A stretch of DNA of 64,000 nucleotides from assembly GCA_019802505.1 (NCBI GenBank), contig JAFMOC010000159.1, forward strand, positions 2,493,001-2,557,000. Direction: 5' to 3'. Positions 51,831-61,066 of the stretch are shown piece after piece. The position numbers and the translations under genes were made by a program. Source of the DNA: Corydoras sp. C115 (lineage: Eukaryota > Chordata > Actinopteri > Siluriformes > Callichthyidae). The notes beneath the pieces were generated by a model. The model made no database searches and was not told where the DNA came from. It saw only the letters and a list, made by a program, of their open reading frames with translations. Each line of letters opens with the position of its first letter. Position 1 is the stretch's first letter.

Positions 51831-52799
51831 TTGATGTCTGATTATGGACTAATCTCTGTAAGGTTTATGGCAAGTGATTTGCTCTATTCACAGTTTCTGT
51901 TGATTATCTGCCAGTTTCTGTATGATGTCCTGCCAGCATGCGTGTCCGCCAAGGTCCTGCCAACATGCGTGTCCGCCAAGGTCCGGCCAGCGTGCGTGCC
52001 TGTCAAGGTCCGGCCAGCGTGCGAACCCGCTGAGGTCCAGCAAGCATGCGTGCCCGTTGAGGTCCTGCCAGCGTGCGAACCCATCCCGAAGCCCAGGGGC
52101 GTCACGCCGCACATCCCGAAGCCCAGGGGCGTCGCGCCGCCCATCCCGAAGCCCAGGGGCGTCGCGCCGCCCAGCCCGAAGCCCAGGGGCGTCGCGCCGC
52201 CCAGCCCGAAGCCCAGGGGCGTCGCGCCGCCCAGCCCAAGGTCCAGGGGCCGCACGCCGCCCAGCCCGAGGTCCAGGGGCCGCACGCCGCCCAGCCCGAG
52301 GTCCAGGAGCCGCACGCCGCCCAGCCCGAGGTCCAGGGGCCGCACGTCGCCCAGCCCGAGCATCAGGGGCCGCACGCCGCCCAGCCCGAGGAGCAGGGGC
52401 CGCACGCCGCCCAGCCCGAGGTCCAGGGGCCGCACGCCGCCCAGCCCGAGCAGCAGGGGCCGCACGCCGCCCAGCCCGAGGTCCAGGGGCCGCACGCCGC
52501 CCAGCCCGAGCAACAGGGGCCGCACGCCGCCCAGCCCGAGCAGCAGGGGCCGCACGCCCCGCAGCCAGGGGGCGCCCGCCTCGCCACGCCGCCAGGGGGC
52601 GCCCGCCTCGCCACGCCGCCAGGGGGCGCCCGCCTCGCCACGCCGCCAGGGGGCGCCCGCCTCGCCACGCCGCCAGGAGGCGCCCGCCTCGCCACGCCGC
52701 CAGGGGGCGCTCGCCTCGCCACGCCACCAGGGGGCGTCCTCCGGACCACGCCACCAGGGGGCGTCCTCTGGACCACGCCGCCCGTGGGCGTCTACCTGA
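51831..52799 (+). CDS. Tandem-repeat ORF (Pro/Arg-rich), uncertain coding status
   Basis: 322 open codons. A unique start is followed by units like LPACVSAKV/RPACVPVKV (30-bp period, 51925-52080), then 5 copies of a 30-bp unit (PKPRGVAPPS, 52085-52215), about 13 copies of a 30-bp variant (PRSRGRTPPS, 52216-52560) and about 9 copies of a 27-bp unit (ccaccagggggcgtcctc type, 52561-52790). Because the units are multiples of three, five other frames are also open, so an open frame proves little. The LPAC...KV section looks more protein-like in this frame. No domain is recognised. Confidence 0.3.
   Translation: MMSDYGLISVRFMASDLLYSQFLLIICQFLYDVLPACVSAKVLPTCVSAKVRPACVPVKVRPACEPAEVQQACVPVEVLPACEPIPKPRGVTPHIPKPRGVAPPIPKPRGVAPPSPKPRGVAPPSPKPRGVAPPSPRSRGRTPPSPRSRGRTPPSPRSRSRTPPSPRSRGRTSPSPSIRGRTPPSPRSRGRTPPSPRSRGRTPPSPSSRGRTPPSPRSRGRTPPSPSNRGRTPPSPSSRGRTPRSQGAPASPRRQGAPASPRRQGAPASPRRQGAPASPRRQEAPASPRRQGALASPRHQGASSGPRHQGASSGPRRPWAST
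52085..52795. repeat. GC-rich minisatellite, 30-bp then 27-bp units
   Basis: The unit cagcccgaggtccaggggcc plus gcacgccgcc repeats with small variants, then switches abruptly at about 52561 to the unit cagggggcgcccgcctcgcc plus acgccgc. The neighbouring sequence is AT-richer. Confidence 0.95.
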
Positions 52800-53194
52800 C
52801 CATGAAGCAAGAGGTCGTGGCCCACTCCTCGTCCGACGTGAAGAGAGAGAAAGGAAAGAAAAAGAGAGAAAGGAAAGGAACACAGTATGATCTCTTCATT
52901 TATGTTTTCTTGTATTGGGTTTTTGTCTCGGAGTCTCTTTAAGTGTTTTTTTTAACCTGTATCTCCTTTTTTTGGTCCAGTTCTGTATGGTTTGCAGTGC
53001 GTTGTATTTTTGCAACAGATGTCATGAATTTTTCGGTCTTGTCTGAGGTTCTGCCGCCCTCTTCAGCGTGTTTTTTTTTTTCATTAACCTGCACATTTAA
53101 TTTTCGGTTTGTTCCTTCGGTTTCGTTTTTTCTCCTGTTCTTTTCCTGTCTGTTATCCGTGTTCCACATTCTTTTCCTGTTTTTTAAGTAAAGC

Positions 53195-53401
53195 TCACCG
53201 CTTACCTCGATGTTCGATCAGCTGGTGAACCATCTCCCTTTCTTTAACAAGGATCACCATTGACTTGTTCATCCGTGAGGCTGACATGATGTTTTCACAC
53301 CTGACTCTTTTCCCTACGGCTAGCAGCACCTGTGCTACCGAGGCCTCAGGACTCACCTCACCACGTGGCGGAGTGAGAGGGGACGGGTTCCCTGCAGTCA
53401 T
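53195..53401 (-). pseudogene. LINE ORF1-like fragment
   Basis: The minus frame has RVRCENIMSASRMNKSMVIL and VKEREMVHQLIEH, similar in style to the N-terminal ORF1 region of Tx1-like elements but from another subfamily than the copies at 28-43 kb. Short and isolated. Confidence 0.4.
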
Positions 53402-53630
53402 TCAGCAGTTCTTTATACTATGTGAAATAGTAAATGTAATTACAAAAATAAAGAGCATTATGAAGTATACCTTACAAATAATGCAATTCATGTCTTTTTA
53501 TGTTTAATAAATTCCAACACGAGAGACACCCGAAGCGACTTCTTAATGCAAGCGGACACTCTCGTTGAAAAACGGTTTGTGACTTGGCGGTTCTGATTGA
53601 ACTCATTAGCAACCAAATTCAATTTGCGAG

Positions 53631-54192
53631 ATCTGCCCCTCCCGCGGTGAAGAGACAGCCGATGGAGCAGGCATCTGGACCCGGGGCGAAACTGGCCAGG
53701 TATGCCGTCTCGAACCGGCTGGCCGAGGTGAGACAGTCATCCCCGGTGGCCACTAGGCCCTCGGCCCACCTCAGGACAGGACCCAGGATTCGGGAGAGGT
53801 AGAACTGCACCCTCTCTCAGCTCTGACAGCTCCCAACTGGGGCTAACGCCGAGTTAATGCAGCCGAAGCTGCAGCCGAACAACGCGGTTAATGGCGGCCG
53901 AAGAAGTGGCGATCAACCACCGACTGCCGAGGCAGACCAATAACACGGGATATGTGGCATAGGGGAAATACGCTGGACACCTCGCCTTGTCTGCCAGCCT
54001 CCCTCCTCTCCGCCTCCTGGACGCAAAGACGGAGGACCAGTACCACAGCAACACCGCACAGTATTAAGTCCTGGTCTAACGAGGCGGATGCCGAGCACCT
54101 CATACGCTGGCCCAACCTACGGGAACCCTGAACGGCAAAAAAACGAATCTAAGAAAACAGGGGGGAGTGGCCTAGCACTCCCAACCTGACAT
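53631..54192. mobile_element. GC-rich insertion with an LTR-like right end
   Basis: The right end (gcactcccaacctgacatat) resembles the LTR end at 38190-38203 (ccctcccaacctgacatat). An 11-bp direct repeat, ttgcgagatct, flanks the block at about 53621-53631 and 54193-54203. The interior has no convincing gene. It may be a decayed LTR of the family at 37692 or a rearranged copy. Confidence 0.35.
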
Positions 54193-54569
54193 ATTGCGAG
54201 ATCTTGCAAAGTTAAAAACCACTAATCAGTAGTGAAAAATAAAGTTCATAAGATTTAAAAGCAACGTTCGCGCTCACACACACTCTCCACTCGCACTCTC
54301 ACCACACACACACCACAGCATGCAACAGAGAGAGAGAGACAAGGTTTCAGTTTTCCAGGCTGTGTTTTTGATGAGGGGCCAGGTTAAAGAATTGCAACAA
54401 AAAGACCGATGCCCAATGCAGCTTAAGCACAAAAATAAAGAAAACACACAAACACCACATTACAAATTAAGATAAACTATAAAAATTATCATAATAATGT
54501 ATAAATAATTAAACCAAATTGCAGGTCAGATTATTATTATTAATTTAAAAAAAAAAAATTAAATGCTTA

Positions 54570-54640
54570 ATTTATTAACCCGTGAGGGGCTGTATAAGAC
54601 TGCATCCGGCCCGCGGGCCGGAACTTTGAGACCCCTGCCT
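54570..54640. mobile_element. Possible hAT (Charlie-like) terminus
   Basis: ggcccgcgggccggaacttt followed by gagacccctg resembles the GGGGTCTC-type terminal repeat of hAT elements. The partner end was not located. Confidence 0.3.
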
Positions 54641-54689
54641 TAGAGTCTCTTGCCTCTCAGTTCGGGTAGTAGGTGCAGTTTTCTCTGCG

Positions 54690-54800
54690 AGCCGATCGGC
54701 TCAGCGCGACTGCTTACGTGCTTGACTTCCAGACGTAATGGGTTCGTACCCTGCTCGGCTGTGTCACACAAACAGATACACGTGCAAATCTTTTATGAAA
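54690..54800 (+). mobile_element. Possible tRNA-derived SINE head
   Basis: cggctcagcgcgactgctta and gggttcgtaccc form A-box-like and B-box-like elements about 50 bases apart, followed by an A-rich simple stretch. Different from the two SINE families above. Confidence 0.35.
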
Positions 54801-54869
54801 AAAATAAAAATAAAAATATATATATTATATATATTATATAGTATAGTGCCAACCTACCTACCATCGTAA

Positions 54870-55209
54870 TGTCAGGATCCTCGGACTTGATCATCTGAAC
54901 TATGTTTGGTTTTGTGTTTGATTTGAGTTTCACCTTAGCTCTTTCTTTTTATTGTTTCAGTTGTTTTCATTTATTTCATGGCTGTGCCTGATTTTAGTTA
55001 ATTACATCGTTAGTCATGTGACCGGATCATTTGGTTATTTAAGCCACCCCCAGACTCTCTTCCGCAAGAGAGCTTCAACAATGTTATGGTTCGTTGGCGC
55101 TGTAGGCTTTGTTTGGTTGTGTTTATATTAAATCGCTTGTACTGGAACCTGCTGCCTGTTGGGTGTGTTGATTTCTATTTCTTACCCGGACTTCGGACCA
55201 AACGTGACA
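54870..55209 (+). mobile_element. LTR of a third self-priming LTR element
   Basis: 340 bp from tgtcaggatcctcgg to gaccaaacgtgaca. It has TATTTAAG at 55036-55043 and a predicted RNA start at 55066. It is followed by an internal region with a matching self-primer site (55212-55221). The second LTR is not found before the SINE at 57113, so the element is truncated at its 3' end. Confidence 0.78.
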
Positions 55210-55211
55210 GT

Positions 55212-55221
55212 AAGCTCTCTT
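55212..55221 (+). promoter_or_regulatory. Self-primer binding site of the third LTR element
   Basis: aagctctctt, two bases after the LTR, is the exact complement of aagagagctt in the LTR (55066-55075), which starts 30 bases downstream of TATTTAAG. Confidence 0.75.
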
Positions 55222-55626
55222 CAAATGTATCTACCACCAGTTACAGGTAGCGAGTTTCTGGTGTAGCTTTATTTACCACTTCAGTTTTTTGGTATTTGCC
55301 GGCGTTGCTATTAGTTTATCTTTGCGGTGTTTGCTCTGGCTTCTGGGGGTTAGCATTAGCGGCTACCCGTTTTTTCTTTTCGCATTCGTAGCTCTCGTGT
55401 GCTATTGTGGAGTGAGTGCTTCATGTGCATCACCCCCGCGTTGGGCGGTTGTGGTGGGTTTGGTAGTTTTTCGGGTTTCGCGGCTCTTATAGCGCTTGGT
55501 TTAGCGCGATTGCCCGGATTTTGTTTCTGTGTGGCGATTAGCATTAGCATGTTTGTTGTTGGATTTAGCTCCTCCCCTCGTTGTTTGTCTATTGGTTAGA
55601 ATTGGGTACTGGGTTTCATCCTTAGT

Positions 55627-57036
55627 ATGGCGGTTCGGAGGGTCCTATCTAGGGATGAGGACATCTTGTGGCGTTATGGCTATGAGTCACTATGTGCTGA
55701 GGAGCATATTGATTGCCCCATAGACTCCGATGAGGATATGAGTGACTCGTCGTTCTCTGATCACATCCTCCCCGCTTTTACACTTAGGAACTCCCCTGCG
55801 CTTTGGTCAGATGAACATTTGGGTTCTGATAAGCCCCCAAGCACACCTAGGCGTAAGCGTCGTTCCAGGCATAAGAGTTTTGTCAAGGGTCAACCCCTGC
55901 CTGCAATCATGGGAGAAGGGGTTGTACACGAAGAGATAGAGGGGGTACTGGTCTCTGAGAACTGTGAGGTGTCCTCAAATCCCATGGGGTCTACGTTTTC
56001 GGACCTACCCAACCTTCCCTGTTTTTGTGGTCTTCCGCCGTGGCTTTGCCCACTCCATCACTGTTGTTTCCCTGATTTTCCAGTTGGCTTTCCAAGCTTA
56101 CCCTGTGAGTCTGACGGCGTTTGCGGCGCCCCCTGTGAGTCTGACGGCGTTTGCGGCACCTCCTGTGAGTCTGACGGCGTTTGCGGTGCCCCCTGTGAGT
56201 CTGACGGCGTTTGCGGCGCCCCCTGTGAGTCAGACAGCGTTTGCGGCGCCCCCTGTGAGTCAGACGCCGTTTGCGGCGTCCCATGTGAGTCTGACGGCGT
56301 TCATCGCGCCCCATGTGAGTCAGATGGTGTTCACGGCGTCCCCGGTGAGTCAGACGGGGTTTGTGGAGCCCTCTGTGAGTCTGACGGCGTTCGCGGCGCC
56401 CCCTGGGAGTCAGATGATGGTCGGAGCGCTCCCTGTAGGTTAGACGGTGTTCGCAGCGCTCCCTGTGTGTCATATTGCGTTCAGAACGTCACCAGTTATT
56501 GGGCTTGCTCTCAAGGTGAACCGGTCAGCGCACCCGGCAGTGCCTTCAGCGACCCGGTCAGCGCACCCGGCAGTGCCTTCAGCGACCCGTTCAGCACACG
56601 CGGCAGTGCCACCAGCGACCCGTTTACTGCACCCGGCAGTGCCGCCAGCGACACGTTTAGCGCACCCGGCAGTGCCGCCTGCGACCCCGTCAGCGCACCT
56701 AGCGGAGCGGTCAGCGTCCTGGCCTGTGCACCCAGTGGTGCCATCAGCACACTCACCTCAGCCTATGACCCAGCCAGCTTTTCGAATCTGGATTGGGATT
56801 TCATTGTTGGAGCAGTGGTATTGTGTTCTATTACTATGTCTCTACCCTGTGTGCAGAATGCAGTGAAGGAGAACATTGAGATAGACCACGGTGATAGCTT
56901 TGGAGTAAGAGTCGTGGGCGACACCAAAGAAGGCACCCACACCTACTTGTTGAAGGACCAGGCCTATCAACATCCGCGAAAAGCATTTAAAGGCCATCCT
57001 GACAAAACAACTGCACCAGTTCCTCATTATCAGTAG
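55627..57036 (+). CDS. Tandem-repeat ORF inside the third LTR element
   Basis: 469 codons from ATG 55627 (tatggcggttcgg). Residues 1-155 are unique: an acidic Ser-rich part (DSDEDMSDSSFSD), then basic PRRKRRSRHKS. Residues about 158-290 are some 13 copies of a 30-bp unit (PCESDGVCGA). About 300-375 are copies of a 33-bp unit (PGSAFSDPVSA). The C-terminus is unique, with a hydrophobic stretch (FIVGAVVLCSITMSLPC) and HTYLLKDQAYQHPRKAFKGH. The unique ends being open in the same frame as both arrays supports coding. No gag or pol motif is seen. The protein occupies the gag position of a self-priming LTR element, like the STED ORF at 40288. Function unknown. Confidence 0.5.
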   Translation: MAVRRVLSRDEDILWRYGYESLCAEEHIDCPIDSDEDMSDSSFSDHILPAFTLRNSPALWSDEHLGSDKPPSTPRRKRRSRHKSFVKGQPLPAIMGEGVVHEEIEGVLVSENCEVSSNPMGSTFSDLPNLPCFCGLPPWLCPLHHCCFPDFPVGFPSLPCESDGVCGAPCESDGVCGTSCESDGVCGAPCESDGVCGAPCESDSVCGAPCESDAVCGVPCESDGVHRAPCESDGVHGVPGESDGVCGALCESDGVRGAPWESDDGRSAPCRLDGVRSAPCVSYCVQNVTSYWACSQGEPVSAPGSAFSDPVSAPGSAFSDPFSTRGSATSDPFTAPGSAASDTFSAPGSAACDPVSAPSGAVSVLACAPSGAISTLTSAYDPASFSNLDWDFIVGAVVLCSITMSLPCVQNAVKENIEIDHGDSFGVRVVGDTKEGTHTYLLKDQAYQHPRKAFKGHPDKTTAPVPHYQ

Positions 57037-57112
57037 TCCCGTGCTCGTTCGGTTCCTCTCGCCCGTGCTCGTTCGGTTCCTCTCTCCCGTGCTCGTTCGG
57101 TTCCGCTCGCAC
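57037..57112. repeat. Three-copy tandem repeat at the broken end of the LTR element
   Basis: cccgtgctcgttcggttcct occurs three times with small differences, directly after the ORF stop and before a (CATC)n stretch that belongs to the SINE tail. Confidence 0.85.
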
Positions 57113-57459
57113 ATCCATCCATCCATCCATCCACAATTTTCCGCTTACTAGGGTCGCTGTAGGGTTCCCCATGCTCATCCAGGGGAGAACATTTCGGACG
57201 CTGGGTAGATACACCCAGGACAGGGCGCCAATCTATCGCTGGCACACTCACTCACTCACTCACTCAAACACACTCTTTATTGGGTAATTTGGAGAATTCA
57301 TTTGACCTTGATCCATGTTTTTGGACTGTGGGAGGAACCCGGAGGAAACCCACGCAGACACGGGGAGAACATGGAAACTCCACCCAGATGGGGATTCGAA
57401 ATGGGAATCCCTAGTGCTGAGAGGCGAACGTGCTAACCACTAAACCACCGTGCCGCCCA
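57113..57459 (-). mobile_element. tRNA-derived SINE, copy 9
   Basis: Full-length minus copy with (CATC)n tail, B box (plus gggattcgaaatggg, mutated) and A box (gctaaccactaaaccaccgtgccgcc). Confidence 0.9.
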
Positions 57460-57830
57460 AAATGTAATTAAGACAAAAAAAAATTAAAAGCTAAAGGTTG
57501 TTGACAATACACTATACAGCTAAATATATAGGTACACATGTATTGCAAACAGATTATGGGCAATGTATTTTCAAAGATAGTGATCAATCATGAGTTTACT
57601 TATTTGTAGATATTAGCCATTTATTGATGCTTAGACACTAAAATTGGTGAAGAGATTTCATTACAAATTTAACTTGATTTGTGTGGACTACACTTTGAAA
57701 ACAGAGAAACCTTTCCCAAAGAGTAAATTAAAGTTTACAAAGCAGGTAGAAAGAATAAGCACAATCTGTATTCTGTAACATGTAAAACCATCATTCAAAA
57801 CAAGTTTAATTAAATAAAGCTTTATTAGAA
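57460..57830. other. AT-rich spacer between SINE copies
   Basis: Nothing recognised. Confidence 0.5.
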
Positions 57831-58160
57831 CATCCATCCATTTTATCCTCTACTAGGGTGGCGAGGTGTTCCCCATGCCCATCCAGGGGAGAACATCTCG
57901 GGCGCAGGGCAGATTCACCCAGGACAGGGTGCCAATCCATTGTTGGTCACACACTCAGAAACACACTCTATATGGGGCAATTTGGAAAATTCTTTTGACC
58001 TTGATCAAGGTTTTTGGACTGTGGGAGGAAACTGGAGAACCTGTAGGAAACCCACGCAGACACGGGGAGAACATGGAAACTCCACCCAGATGGGGATTCG
58101 AACCGGGAATCCCTAGCGCTGAGAGGCGAACGTGCTAACCACTAACCCACCATGCCGCCC
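57831..58160 (-). mobile_element. tRNA-derived SINE, copy 10, perfect target duplication
   Basis: Full-length minus copy between tttattagaa at 57821-57830 and 58161-58170. Confidence 0.94.
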
Positions 58161-58190
58161 TTTATTAGAATATATTCTGTGGAAATATGT

Positions 58191-58550
58191 TCATTCATTC
58201 ATTCATTATCTTCCGCTTTATCCTATATTAGGGTCGCGGTGGGGCTCCCCATGCCCATCCAGAGGAGAAAGTTTCGGGCGCTGGGCAGATACACCCAGGA
58301 CAGGGCGCCAATCTATCGCTGGGCACACACTCACTCACACAGACACGCACGCATACACACTCTTTATGGCAATTTGGAGAACTCAATTCACTTGATCCAT
58401 GTTTTTGGACTGTGGAAGGAAACCGGAGAACCCGGAGGAAACCCACGCAGACACGAGGAGAACATGGAAACTCCACCCAGATGGGGATTCGAACCGGGAA
58501 TCCCTAGTGCTGAGAGGCGAACGTGCTAACCACTAAGCCACCGTGCCGCC
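58191..58550 (-). mobile_element. tRNA-derived SINE, copy 11, perfect target duplication
   Basis: Full-length minus copy between gtggaaatatgt at 58179-58190 and 58551-58562. It lies only 30 bp from copy 10, in the same orientation. Confidence 0.95.
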
Positions 58551-58582
58551 GTGGAAATATGTATTTCTGTTATTTCAATGTG

Positions 58583-58860
58583 TTATCAGTTTCTTTGAGG
58601 TGTCATCAGCTCTTACGGACTCCTGATAATGACACAATCTGTACATGGCTGAGCTATACTGTCTATGCTGCCTGGCCACTCAAGGAAAATGAGTCCCCAA
58701 CAGAGACTTGGTCCTCTCAAGGTTTCTTCCTTGAAAAACAACATAAAAGGAAGTTTTTTCTTGCTCCTTGGGGGTTCAGACTCATAACACTGAAAAGTTG
58801 TTTGTGAGAATGCACTTTTGTTAAAAGTGCTATATGAATAAATTACTTGAACTTGAAATA
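58583..58860 (+). repeat. Teleost interspersed repeat (family shared with 14765-14960)
   Basis: Contains tcctctcaaggtttcttcct and ends gttaaaagtgctatatgaat plus aaattacttgaacttgaa, the style of a LINE-mobilised 3' tail in fish. The parent is not resolved. Confidence 0.5.
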
Positions 58861-59738
58861 TGGGAGGGGAGCTTAGTGAATAACTCCTTTAGCTTGTTCT
58901 GTGATGAAAACTATACTATCTCGATATGCGTGTCACCAACATTTGCACCATAAACCAGAAACAACTGAGAAAATGGCTGCCATACCATGTAGGGTTGGCA
59001 ACACAGAAAAAATACTTCTAGAATGGTCCTGGACAATTAATCTTGGACGAACCAACAGGGTGAACAAATTAAAAATAAAAATATTGCAATTGTATTTTGT
59101 GTATGCCATACAGTGTACATCATGCATGCTGTATAGCAGCATGCCTCTGTTTTAAAGGTGGTTATAGGTTGTAAATTCAATGTATTAAAAGAAGTGGTGC
59201 ATTTTCTACAGGGGCACTTATGATTTGACCATGGCAGTATTAAAATCAACAACACTGCTTCTCTGTATGACATAAACCTATGAGTGTTTATTACTCTCTA
59301 AAGGAATAGAATAATCTATAATGATCTAAATAGAAAAATCTCCTAAGACAACTTTGCTTCCTCCGGTCCATGTTAAATGTGGTATACACCATGTTACCAA
59401 ACAGCACAGTGTCTATCTATAACCCTATATATAGGCCCACTGACTGATAGGTCCAAGACTCTGGACTCCTGTGAAGCTAATTTGTGGACACACATTTTAC
59501 ATGTCCGTTTTGTCACATTATTTTCAGGGGTACCATCATTTTGGTCCAGGCCTGTTAAATGAGTTTACTTTTTAAAATAATTTAGCATGAAGCATGGTTC
59601 AAAAGCAATGTCAGATTTTCATTTGTTCATTTTCATAGACTGTATTTGTTATTATTTTTGTCCGATTCAAGTTATTCAAGTTATTTTTGTTACCACTGTG
59701 GGTTTTTTCTTTCATTAACCGAAGGGTACCAATTATTT
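58861..59738. other. AT-rich intergenic sequence
   Basis: No gene or repeat recognised; small frames look incidental. Confidence 0.5.
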
Positions 59739-60040
59739 TGGCCAACCCTGTGCTCACTTTGTAAGTTGATTTAGAGAAAAATGAGCACAGGGTTGGCCAC
59801 AGCATCCCTGGAGCAATGAGGGTTAAGGGCCTTGCTCATGGACCCACATTGGTAATTTCATTGGTCTGGGTGTTGGGCTATCAATCTGAAAGTTGTGAGT
59901 TTAAATCCCCAATTCACTGAAGTTACCAATGTGGTTACCAATTGCTCCAGGGACAAACACTGTGCTCACTTTGTAAGTAACTTCAGTGGTCTGGGTGTTG
60001 GGTGTTGGGCTATCACTTTGTAAGTCTTTTTGTCTACTTT
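59739..60040. repeat. Rearranged, inverted fragments of the second SINE family
   Basis: gccaaccctgtgctcacttt and its complement (gagcacagggttggcc) form a hairpin at 59740-59797. Minus and then plus fragments of the SINE body follow (ttggtctgggtgttgggcta, gaagttaccaatgtgg). A ggtctgggtgttggg segment is repeated at 59985. Confidence 0.6.
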
Positions 60041-60100
60041 AATAGAGTGTAAAATCCAATGCTGTAAAATAAAAATTAAAAAAATCTAAATTATAAGTTA

Positions 60101-60446
60101 GGCGGCACGGTGGCTTAGTGGTTAGCACGTTTGCCTCTCAGCACTAGGGATTCCCGGTTCGATTCCCCATCTGGGTGGAGTTTCCATGTTCTCCCCGTGT
60201 CTGCGTGGGTTTCCTCCGGGTTCTCCGGTTTCCTCCCACAGTCCAAAAACATGGATCAATTCAATTGAATTCTCAAAATTGCCCCATATAGAGTGCGTTT
60301 GTGTGAGTGAGTGTGTGCCCAGCGATGGATTGGCGTCCTGTCCTGGGTGTATCTGCCCAGCGCCAGAAACGTTCTCCCCTGGATGGGCATGGGGAACCCC
60401 CCTCCCCCCGCGACCCTAATAGAGGATAAAGCGGGAGATAATGAAT
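60101..60446 (+). mobile_element. tRNA-derived SINE, copy 12, perfect target duplication
   Basis: Full-length plus copy between aaattataagtt at 60088-60099 and 60447-60458. A box and B box (ggttcgattccc) are intact. Confidence 0.95.
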
Positions 60447-60619
60447 AAATTATAAGTTGTTTAATTTACCCCCAATAAAACAAATAGAAATCCCAACAAA
60501 AATAAATTGGATTACACTTTTATTTCTCGGTTCCCAGGAGGATATAATAGCCTAAAGCAATGCAGATATATGTGAACATATTGATGAAAAAAGTAAATGA
60601 CGTTTTTTTAACTCGCTAA

Positions 60620-60981
60620 AAAAAATGGGGGCTTGGAATCGTCAATGGGTTTCGACTCTGTGAGCAATCAATGGGAATCGACTCTTTACTTTCTGGAACC
60701 GAAACATCCACAGATACGCACGCGTGGCTTCGTTCAGACACAACACATAACATGGCTGAGGTCGTCAGAGAGCTTAAAGCATCGTTTATCTGCAAAGTAA
60801 AAATCGAGTTGTAGGTGAGAATCACCACGAAAATTTAGCTCTGTGTCTGTAGGCTCGGCGTTCAGTGGCGGGATGTCCGCATGGAGAAAAAGCGACGGGC
60901 GGACGCGAGAGGACGGGAGCATGTCAGTGTCTTCGTTCGATGTGGACAGTGAAGTCTTCTTTACAATCTAATCCCGAAATA
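60620..60981 (+). promoter_or_regulatory. grik1: Probable promoter and 5' UTR of the grik1-like gene
   Basis: CpG dinucleotides are much more frequent here than in the flanks (acgcacgcgtggcttcgttc, gacgggcggacgcgagagga), as in a small CpG-island promoter. It directly precedes the signal-peptide exon. No TATA box is obvious. The transcription start is not determined. Confidence 0.5.
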
Positions 60982-61066
60982 ATGGCAAAATTTAACAGAC
61001 GTATATTTTTGTTATTCTTTATTTTTTCCAAATTGAGTGACAGTGAGCAGCAGGTTCTTCGGTTCG
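60982..61066 (+). CDS. grik1: Kainate-type glutamate receptor subunit, first coding exon (signal peptide)
   Basis: ATG 60982 opens MAKFNRRIFLLFFIFSKLSD and SEQQVLRF, ending in phase 1 at a consensus donor (ttcg|gtaagt) so that the next residue is Gly. A basic start, a hydrophobic core and then QVLRFG is how kainate receptor subunits (GRIK1-3) begin, with the mature N-terminus near the conserved VLR(F/I)GG and an intron in that Gly codon. The receptors are ligand-gated cation channels at synapses. The subunit is called GRIK1 because TIAM1 and GRIK1 are neighbours on human chromosome 21. Sequence alone fits GRIK1, 2 or 3. Later exons are outside the window. An upstream in-frame GTG (60865) is not taken as the start, because the signal peptide would then be internal. 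Confidence 0.68.

Noticed and set aside
52085..52795. CRISPR-like array
   Set aside because: Units are contiguous minisatellite copies without unique spacers, in eukaryotic DNA.
53584..53802. Short plus-strand frame in the GC-rich block
   Set aside because: GC-rich composition keeps frames open; no motif and an opposite-strand frame covers the same bases.
60865..60981. Upstream start for the grik1-like exon
   Set aside because: It begins at GTG, would place the signal peptide internally and has no ATG in frame before 60982.
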